A DNA stretch of 19,536 nt, taken from the NCBI GenBank assembly GCA_023389425.1, contig JAEWEK010000369.1, positions 1 to 19,536 of the forward strand, given 5' to 3'. This DNA is from Pseudomonadota bacterium. GTDB taxonomy: Bacteria > Pseudomonadota > Gammaproteobacteria > Burkholderiales > Burkholderiaceae_D. Of the stretch, positions 13,708 to 19,536 are shown piece by piece (position 1 is the stretch's first letter; each line of letters starts with the position of its first letter). The notes below the pieces were generated by a model. It did no database searches and had not been told where the DNA came from. It worked only from the letters and a program-made list of their open reading frames with translations. Position numbers and translations under genes: made by a program.

Positions 13708-16212
13708 TCAGGGACGGTCGATGCGCGCCACCAGGCCGCGCCTCCCGTTGCGGTCGAATGCCGCCACGTGGATCACGCCGTGTGCGGCGGCGATCGGTCC
13801 GGCGACCAGCTGGCTGCTGGCGGTCGGCATGCTGCCATCGACGGTAAATCGCATGGTGATGCCCGGCAGGATGTGGTTGACCAGCACCCAGTCGCCATCC
13901 GGCAGCAGCCCGGGCGGCGCGATGCGGTAGTCGACGCCGGCATGTTCGAGGTCGAGGCGCGGCAGCACCCGCTGCCCCAGCGCGTTGACGAAGCCGGACC
14001 ACGCGCTGCGGTGCAGCGCGGCGGATCTGGCGGGATCCGGTTCGCTCACCCATGCCGGATCCGGCGCCCACGCGCGCTCGGCCACCGCCAGCAGGCGCGG
14101 CATGGCGAGGTAGTCGATGCGCGCCGGGTCGCGCAGGGTTTCGCTGAACAGGGTCGCTTCCAGTCCGCGCACGTGCTTGCGGCCGTAGTCGGTCAGGCCG
14201 TCCTTGCCGGTGCGCGCCTCGGCGCCCAGGTTCCTGAGCATGTCGAGGGGAGCGAAATCGTACACCGTGTCGAGTTCGACGTAGCCGCCCCAGTTGACGC
14301 CAGGTTCCTCGGGATTGGCGTTGTAGGACTGGTCCATGTACATGCTCTTCACCGGCGCCAGGACGATGTCGTAGCCGGCGTTGGCGAGGCGGTTCGCGAA
14401 GTCCTCGGCGCCGGTCGTGTTGTTCCACACCCAGGCCTTGAAGCCGCGCTGCGTGAACAGCGGATTCGGAATCAGCTTGCCGCGTCCATTCAGGCGCGTC
14501 TTGCGCGCCGCGAGTTCTTCCCAGCCGGAGGCATACAGGCCCTGCCTGCGCAGGATCGTGTCGACCCGGCCGTAGAAGTAGTCCCACAGGTCGGCGGTAT
14601 CGGTCATGCCCTTCCTGCGCATCAGCGCAAGGCTCGCCGGCGACTTTTCCCATGCGCCGTTCGCCAGCTCGTCGCCGCCCACGTGGACGGTACGAAGCGG
14701 CACGCCGGCGGCGCGGTGCATCGCCGCCAGCTGCGTGACCACGTGGTCGATGAAGGCGTAGGTCGAATCCAGGCCGGGATTCATCACGTTGTCGTTGTAA
14801 TACTGCGCCGAACTATAGACCGAGCGGTCGTCGAAGTCGTTCAGCAGGTACTTCTCGGCGTCCTTGCTGCCGGCCGCCTGCAGCCTGCGGTAGCGTGCTT
14901 CCATCGCCTGGACAGCGGCGCGCGCGTGGCCCGGCATCTCGATTTCCGGGATCACGTCGATGTGGCGCGCGGCGGCGTAGCGCAGTATCTCGATGTAGTC
15001 GGCGCGCGTGTAGAAGCCGCTGCTATGCGGGTCGCGCGGGTCGGGCCCCGAGCCATAGGCCGGCTGCAGGCGCACGCCCGGCCGCTCGCTCTGGCCGCGC
15101 ACGGCGCCGATGGCCGTCAGCTCCGGCAGGCCGGGGATCTCGAGACGCCATCCCTCGTCGTCCGTCAGGTGGAAGTGCAAGGTGTTCAGCTTGTAGCGCG
15201 CCATCAGGTCGAGCCACTTGAACACGGTCTGCTTGCCCTGGAAGTTGCGCGCCACGTCGAGCTGAAAGCCGCGATAGCCGAAGCGCGGCGCATCGACGAT
15301 GGCGACCTCGGGCAGCGCGGGGCTGGCGGCGCCCGGCAGCGGCAGCAGGTCGCGCAGGGACTGCAAACCATAAAATACCCCGGCTGCGCTGTTGCCGACG
15401 ATGGCGATGCCGCTGTCGGGCCGGATCGTCAGGCTGTACGCTTCGGGCGAGGACTGCCCGTCCACCTTGCCGACCGCGAGCCGCAGCGCCGGTCCGCCCG
15501 CCGCCAGGCCGGCCGGGAACAAGGCATCGGCGAGCGCCGCTTCCCCTGCCAATGCCGGCGGCGCAGCCACCGTTGGCCGCGCGCGCAATGGCAGCGTGCC
15601 CGGGCCCTGCTTCAATACCAATGGCGTGGGCAGCACAGGCGGGACCGCGGAAGGCGGCAGCAGGTCGGCGGCGGTATTGCGGCGATAGGTATCTTCCGGC
15701 GTGACGGCGGCCCTGGCGGCGATGGGCATTGCCTTGTATTCGCCGATCGCGGCGCCGGCCGCTGGGGTGGCGTCATACACAAGGTAGGGACCGAGCGGCG
15801 CCCGGCTCAGGTTGACGACCTGGCCGGTGAAGCTGTAGTCCACATTGACCGCCGCGTCCTGCGCAAGGCCAGTGAAGCCGGGCGCCGGCCGGATCCGGAA
15901 CAGGTCGCCGGCGGTATGCTCCAGCTGCAGATGGCCCGGCAAAGGTCCGGTCACCATATTGCAGATGCAATTGAAGTACAGCGACCAGCCTTGCGCCGGC
16001 AATGGCCGGCTGTCGTGATTGGTCAGGGTCATGCGTGCCGTGGCGCGCGCGCCGGGAACGCTGGACACCAGTTCCCATCGCAGCTGCAGCTTCGCGGCGT
16101 CGGCGACCGCGCTGTCGTCGGCGGCAAAGGCGCTGGGCGCGCAGGCCGCAATCAGAAGGGCGAACAGCCCTGCGCTGGCGTGTCGGCTACGTGGACGGAT
16201 CTGTGCTTGCAT
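13708..16212 (-). CDS. GH20 beta-N-acetylhexosaminidase, chitobiase type
   Basis: This 834-residue exported enzyme would remove terminal beta-linked GlcNAc or GalNAc. The domain order is like Serratia chitobiase. An N-terminal carbohydrate-binding-like CHB_HEX domain spans about 38-175. A GH20b domain follows at about 190-310, the catalytic TIM barrel at about 312-735, and a short C-terminal Ig-like CHB_HEX_C domain from about 755. The catalytic pair is D514-E515 in HVGGDE, as substrate-assisted GH20 enzymes require. LHFHLTDDEGWRLEI and IPEIEMPGHA are also family marks. The signal region carries two competing cleavage signals: a lipobox LIAAC (20-24) and an AFA-A site (28-31). It could therefore be a lipoprotein or a soluble periplasmic protein. 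It follows GH95 after 67 bp and may share its transcript. Confidence 0.93.
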   Translation of the reverse strand: MQAQIRPRSRHASAGLFALLIAACAPSAFAADDSAVADAAKLQLRWELVSSVPGARATARMTLTNHDSRPLPAQGWSLYFNCICNMVTGPLPGHLQLEHTAGDLFRIRPAPGFTGLAQDAAVNVDYSFTGQVVNLSRAPLGPYLVYDATPAAGAAIGEYKAMPIAARAAVTPEDTYRRNTAADLLPPSAVPPVLPTPLVLKQGPGTLPLRARPTVAAPPALAGEAALADALFPAGLAAGGPALRLAVGKVDGQSSPEAYSLTIRPDSGIAIVGNSAAGVFYGLQSLRDLLPLPGAASPALPEVAIVDAPRFGYRGFQLDVARNFQGKQTVFKWLDLMARYKLNTLHFHLTDDEGWRLEIPGLPELTAIGAVRGQSERPGVRLQPAYGSGPDPRDPHSSGFYTRADYIEILRYAAARHIDVIPEIEMPGHARAAVQAMEARYRRLQAAGSKDAEKYLLNDFDDRSVYSSAQYYNDNVMNPGLDSTYAFIDHVVTQLAAMHRAAGVPLRTVHVGGDELANGAWEKSPASLALMRRKGMTDTADLWDYFYGRVDTILRRQGLYASGWEELAARKTRLNGRGKLIPNPLFTQRGFKAWVWNNTTGAEDFANRLANAGYDIVLAPVKSMYMDQSYNANPEEPGVNWGGYVELDTVYDFAPLDMLRNLGAEARTGKDGLTDYGRKHVRGLEATLFSETLRDPARIDYLAMPRLLAVAERAWAPDPAWVSEPDPARSAALHRSAWSGFVNALGQRVLPRLDLEHAGVDYRIAPPGLLPDGDWVLVNHILPGITMRFTVDGSMPTASSQLVAGPIAAAHGVIHVAAFDRNGRRGLVARIDRP

Positions 16213-16279
16213 GGATGCGCGGCGAAGTATCGATCAGCCATCATAGCAGCGATAAAACAGCCGCAGATCGCTAAACAGC
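16213..16279 (-). promoter_or_regulatory. GH95-GH20 spacer with a lone -10-like hexamer
   Basis: The 67-bp gap contains TATGAT on the minus strand (16245-16240), 28 bp before the GH20 start, but no -35 hexamer at 16-18 bp and no inverted repeat of the dgo type. No terminator is visible after GH95, so read-through from GH95 is the simpler reading. Confidence 0.25.
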
Positions 16280-19225
16280 TCAGTCGCGGCCGTTCCAGGC
16301 CAGTACGCCGTCCTTTGCCAGCTTCAGTTCACGGGTGCGCCCCGCGTAGCGCAGCTGCACCGGCTGTCCAAGCAGCGAGCGCACCCTGGCGGAGCTCAGC
16401 TTGCCGTCCTTCCAGGCGATGTCGACCTCGTATCCGCCGCGCGCCCGCAGTCCCTTCACTTCGCCGTCCGGCCACGCTGCCGGCAGAGCGGGCAGCAGCT
16501 CGATGAAGCCGCGGTGCGATTGCAGCAGCATCTCCGCGACCGCCGACGTGGCGGCGAAATTGCCGTCGATCTGGAAGGGCGACGGATGAGCATCGAACAG
16601 ATTGGGGTAGGAACCGCCGTGGCCATTTCCCGGTGGCGCCAGCTGGGTGGTCAGCAGCGCGTAAGCCTTGTCGCCGTCGCCCATGCGCGCCCACAGGTTC
16701 TCCTTCCACGCCAGCGACCAGCCGGTCGCGCTCATGCCGCGGCCGATCAGCGACTTCTTCGCGGCGGCGTAGATCGCCGGATCGGTGTCCGGCGTGATCT
16801 GCGCGCTCGGGAATACGCCGTACAGGTGCGAGTTGTGGCGGTGGCTGTCGGTCTCGTGGTCGAGGTCCTGCAGCCATTCCTGCAGCTGCCCGTATTTGCC
16901 GACCTGGAAGGGTGCGAGGCGCGCGCGGGTCGCCAGCACGGTCTGGCGGAAGTCCGCGTCCAGCCCGAGGACCTGGCTGGCGCGCGCGGTCTGCTCGAAC
17001 AGGTCGCGCAGGATCGACATGTCCATCGTCGGGCCGACCGTCAGGCCGCCGTGTTCGGGCGACATCGAGGGCGCCGTCACCAGCCACTTGTGGGCGGGTT
17101 CCTCGACCAGCGTATCGATGAAAAACTGCGACGCGCCTTTCAGGATCGGGTACACCGATGCCAGGAACCGGCGGTCTCCGCTGAACTGGTAGTGCTCCCA
17201 CAAGTGGGTGCTCAGCCACGCCCCACCGAGCGGCCACATGCCGACCGCGGAATCGATCGGCGCGGTGGCGCGCCAGAGATCGGTGTTGTGATGGGTGACC
17301 CAGCCCTTGGCCCGGTACATCACGGACGCCGTGTGCTGCCCGGTGACGGCGATGTCGCGCACCAGCGCGAACAGCGGTTCCGCGCATTCGGACAGGTTGG
17401 TGGTCTCCGCCGGCCAGTAGTTTTCCTCGGTGTTGATGTTGATGGTGTACTTGCCGCCCCACGCCGCCGTCAGCGCATCGTTCCATAGGCCCTGCAGGTT
17501 GGCCGGCTGCGAGCCGGGGCGCGACGACGAAATCAGCAGGAAGCGTCCGAACTGGAAATACAGGCTGGCCAGCGACGGATCGCTGCCGTCGAATTCGCGG
17601 ATGCGCTGGTCGGTCGGCTTCAGCGCGGCGGCACCGGCGGGCAGGACCAGCGACACGCGCCGGAACAGGGACTGGTAGTCCGCGACGTGGCGCCGGCGCA
17701 GCTGCGCGTACTGGCGGCCGGCCGCGCGCGCCACGTCCTTGCGTGCGCGCGCATCGGCGTCGCCGCTGACGTCCTTGTAGTTGACGAAGTTGGTGCCCGC
17801 GGCGATCACCAGGGTCAGCGCGTCGGCGTTCTTCACGACCAGCGTGTCGCCGTCCGGCGTGACGCTGCCGCCTTCATTGATCGCCTTGACCAGCGATTTG
17901 AACCTGACCGCGCCGGGGTGGTCGTTGAACGGGCTGCCTTGGCCGGACAGTGCCAGCATGCCCTGCTCCACACCGGTTCTGGCGTCTGCGAAAGGTGTGT
18001 ACATGCCCGCGCGCAGGCTGATGCTGCCGGGCTTGTCGGCCGTGATGCGCACCACGACCGCCTGGTCCGGATAGCTGGCGAAGACTTCGCGCGTATAGGT
18101 GACGCCACCGCGGGCATAGCGTGTGGTCGCAATCGCCTGGTCGATGTCGAGCGAGCGGCGGTAATTGGTGACCGGGCCGCCCGTATCGGGGAAGTCGAGC
18201 GACAGGCTCCCCAGCGTCTGGTAGTTGCTCATCCTGAGCGGCTTGCCCATCGCCGACTTGAGCGTGAGCGCCTCGGCCTCTTGCTGCTTGCCCGCGAACA
18301 GGAGGCGCCGGATTTCCGGCAGGGCGTCCGGCGCATCCGGATTCGCCGGATCGTACGGTGCGCCCGACCAGATGGTGTTCTCGTTGAGCTGGATGCGTTC
18401 GTGGTCGACGCCGCCGAACACGGTCGCGCCGAGCCGGCCGTTACCCAGCGGGAGCGATTCGAGCCATTCGCGCGCCGGCTGCCGGTACCACAGCGTCAAC
18501 GCGTTGGCGGGACGGCCGGCATCGGCCTGGATGGGCGTCGGGACGGCCAGTTCCTGCCTGCCACTGGCCGGCGCGATATGCCGGCCGCTGCCCGGCGCAA
18601 GGTGCCACGCGCCGACCAGGCCGCGCGCGCCGCCCGCTGAGCCATCCAGCGCCGCGACGTCGTCCTGCCCCAGCGCGCGGTCGTACACGGAGACCAGGCC
18701 GATCTCGCCCTTGAAGCGATGCCCGCCATCGAGGCCCGCGCCGACGCGCAGCGGCGCCTGCACCGCGTTCGCGTCGATCTTCATCTTCGGATCGGCGTTC
18801 AGGCTCGCGGCCAGCTTGCCGTCGAGGTAAATGGCGGCGATCTTCTCGCGCGGGTCGAATGCCGCCACCACATGCGTCGGCCTGCCGGTCGACAGCGCGG
18901 CGGCGGTCTCGATCGGCTTGCGCGTGCTGGTCAGGAGCCGCAGCCGGCCGCCGGAGCCCATCTCGAGCCGGATGCCTTGCGCGGTGGCGGGACCGATGCG
19001 GTCGACGATGATGGCGCCTTCCGGGCAGTCCGCGTCCGGCCGCACCCACAGCTCCACGCTGATGTTATCGGTGACGCCGGCCGGTGTCAGGTCGGCTTGG
19101 TAGAACGGCGTGCCCGCATCGAAATGCATGCCCCGGACAGGGCCGGCGGCGTGGGAGAGAGCGGCCACGCACAGCGACAAGGCGGCTGCGGCGATCAGGC
19201 GAAGGGAACTGGGAATTGGCTTCAT
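16280..19225 (-). CDS. GH95 alpha-L-fucosidase / alpha-L-galactosidase with N-terminal LamG domain
   Basis: This 981-residue exported inverting glycosidase would act on terminal alpha-1,2-L-fucose or alpha-L-galactose. A signal peptide covers residues 1-27. Residues 29-210 form a LamG/concanavalin-like domain (IAAIYLDGKLAA, FKGEIGLVSVYDRAL), probably carbohydrate-binding. The GH95 N-domain starts near 243 (LWYRQPAREWLESLPLGNG) and the (alpha/alpha)6 catalytic domain near 545. Residues matching the Bifidobacterium AfcA active site are N596 and N598 (NINTE), the acid E724 (MSPEHG) and D887 (FQIDGN). The residue two before the first Asn is T594, where AfcA is recalled to have His; this substitution has been linked to L-galactose acceptance. 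A palindromic operator lies about 100 bp upstream, and the GH20 gene follows. Confidence 0.93.
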   Translation of the reverse strand: MKPIPSSLRLIAAAALSLCVAALSHAAGPVRGMHFDAGTPFYQADLTPAGVTDNISVELWVRPDADCPEGAIIVDRIGPATAQGIRLEMGSGGRLRLLTSTRKPIETAAALSTGRPTHVVAAFDPREKIAAIYLDGKLAASLNADPKMKIDANAVQAPLRVGAGLDGGHRFKGEIGLVSVYDRALGQDDVAALDGSAGGARGLVGAWHLAPGSGRHIAPASGRQELAVPTPIQADAGRPANALTLWYRQPAREWLESLPLGNGRLGATVFGGVDHERIQLNENTIWSGAPYDPANPDAPDALPEIRRLLFAGKQQEAEALTLKSAMGKPLRMSNYQTLGSLSLDFPDTGGPVTNYRRSLDIDQAIATTRYARGGVTYTREVFASYPDQAVVVRITADKPGSISLRAGMYTPFADARTGVEQGMLALSGQGSPFNDHPGAVRFKSLVKAINEGGSVTPDGDTLVVKNADALTLVIAAGTNFVNYKDVSGDADARARKDVARAAGRQYAQLRRRHVADYQSLFRRVSLVLPAGAAALKPTDQRIREFDGSDPSLASLYFQFGRFLLISSSRPGSQPANLQGLWNDALTAAWGGKYTININTEENYWPAETTNLSECAEPLFALVRDIAVTGQHTASVMYRAKGWVTHHNTDLWRATAPIDSAVGMWPLGGAWLSTHLWEHYQFSGDRRFLASVYPILKGASQFFIDTLVEEPAHKWLVTAPSMSPEHGGLTVGPTMDMSILRDLFEQTARASQVLGLDADFRQTVLATRARLAPFQVGKYGQLQEWLQDLDHETDSHRHNSHLYGVFPSAQITPDTDPAIYAAAKKSLIGRGMSATGWSLAWKENLWARMGDGDKAYALLTTQLAPPGNGHGGSYPNLFDAHPSPFQIDGNFAATSAVAEMLLQSHRGFIELLPALPAAWPDGEVKGLRARGGYEVDIAWKDGKLSSARVRSLLGQPVQLRYAGRTRELKLAKDGVLAWNGRD

Positions 19226-19264
19226 GCGCGAAGGTCGAATGGGTGGACAGGCTAGCGGCAGTAA

Positions 19265-19295
19265 AGCATATTTGCCGCCGCCGCTGCGCTATCAA
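19265..19295 (-). promoter_or_regulatory. possible promoter of the GH95 gene
   Basis: On the minus strand TTGATA (19295-19290) and TATGCT (19270-19265) are separated by 19 bp, which is long for sigma70. They lie 40-70 bp before the start codon and downstream of the 32-bp palindrome. The call rests only on these two hexamers. Confidence 0.3.
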
Positions 19296-19328
19296 ATTCA
19301 CCAAGCGACATTTCGATTTTCGGCAGCG

Positions 19329-19360
19329 CCAGGAGTATGCAATATATTGCATACTCCTGG
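19329..19360. promoter_or_regulatory. perfect 32-bp palindrome, probable regulator operator
   Basis: Each half is CCAGGAGTATGCAATA and its exact complement, centred between 19344 and 19345 with no loop. It begins 8 bp after the hydroxyacid dehydrogenase stop and ends 103 bp before the GH95 start. No T-tract follows on either strand, so it does not look like an intrinsic terminator. The GTATGCAA/TTGCATAC core suits a GntR-type or similar dimeric repressor. No such regulator gene lies in the window. Confidence 0.6.
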
Positions 19361-19368
19361 GATGGTCC

Positions 19369-19536
19369 TCAGCCGGTGACGGCAGTCGGCAAGGGCCGGC
19401 CGGCGAAGCAGGCTGCGAGATTGTCGAGTACGAGCTCCCCCATTGCCATTCGCGCTTCCACCGTCGCACTGGCGCGATGCGGCTGGAGGACGACGTTCTC
19501 CATCGTCCACAGGGCCTCGGGGACATGGGGTTCGTC
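19369..19536 (-). CDS. D-isomer-specific 2-hydroxyacid dehydrogenase, C-terminal fragment
   Basis: The last 55 residues and stop codon of a gene that begins beyond the right edge. The fragment opens DEPHVPEALW, then NVVLQPHRASATVEAR with the conserved catalytic His of the family (usually PH.GSAT). It ends with the typical tail LVLDNLAACFAGRPLPTAV. Family members reduce glyoxylate, hydroxypyruvate or 2-keto-gluconate-type acids with NAD(P)H. In this locus a sugar-acid-related 2-keto acid is the likely substrate, but the fragment cannot decide. It lies on the same strand as GH95, with the 32-bp palindrome between them. Confidence 0.88.
   Translation of the reverse strand, partial: DEPHVPEALWTMENVVLQPHRASATVEARMAMGELVLDNLAACFAGRPLPTAVTG

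Noticed and set aside
16227..16234. GTATCGAT upstream of GH20 as a second copy of the udh operator core
   Set aside because: Only eight bases match the site at 8017-8024 and the flanking arms are absent, so chance is a sufficient explanation.
12928..16506. An open frame of 1192 codons on the plus strand across dgoD, GH20 and part of GH95
   Set aside because: It crosses three well-supported minus-strand genes and their gaps, has the low-complexity composition of an antisense frame, and shows no family motif.
19329..19360. The 32-bp palindrome as an intrinsic terminator of the hydroxyacid dehydrogenase gene
   Set aside because: There is no T-tract on either side and no natural loop; the perfect symmetry suits protein binding better.

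Overview
This 19.5-kb, GC-rich window reads as a betaproteobacterium of the Oxalobacteraceae (Massilia/Duganella/Telluria-like). That placement is inferred from three things: the TonB-dependent receptor of the Xanthomonas/Caulobacter type, the codon bias, and a short inverted-repeat family element of a kind common in such genomes. It is not proven by any marker gene. No rRNA, tRNA, CRISPR array, transposase or phage gene was seen. Almost every base belongs to a carbohydrate-use locus with no sign of decay.

Layout. The left edge holds the first 33 codons of a secreted protein on the minus strand, with its own sigma70-like promoter. A 330-bp divergent region follows. Then come a large outer-membrane TonB-dependent receptor (430-4110, +), a terminator hairpin, and a 174-bp MITE-like repeat that sits in the terminator's T-tract. 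Next is a translationally coupled pair of secreted esterases (CE4 deacetylase and SGNH hydrolase, 4364-6522, +). A GH28 pectinase-type hydrolase (6519-7862, -) converges on the pair, sharing a CTAG with overlapping stop codons. A uronate dehydrogenase gene (8094-8903, +) diverges from GH28 and converges, 3 bp apart, on a minus-strand block. In transcription order that block is: 2-hydroxyacid dehydrogenase (edge), GH95, GH20, dgoD, lysR, dgoK, dgoA, SMP-30 lactonase.

How it may work together. The receptor would import oligosaccharides. The two esterases would strip acyl groups. GH95 would remove alpha-L-fucose or alpha-L-galactose, GH20 beta-linked GlcNAc/GalNAc, and GH28 galacturonate. In the cytoplasm two oxidative routes are represented. 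Udh turns galacturonate into aldarolactone. The lactonase-DgoD-DgoK-DgoA set is the De Ley-Doudoroff route from galactonolactone to pyruvate and glyceraldehyde-3-phosphate. The SMP-30 lactonase could serve both. Not visible here are a galactose dehydrogenase, an aldarate dehydratase, an inner-membrane sugar transporter and any LacI/GntR regulator.

The most interesting regulatory signal is a shared operator geometry, G(T/C)ATA-N17-TAT(A/G)C. It lies exactly 22 bp upstream of a -10-like hexamer in front of both dgoD and dgoK, which flank the LysR gene. A second is a perfect 32-bp palindrome between the hydroxyacid dehydrogenase and GH95 genes.
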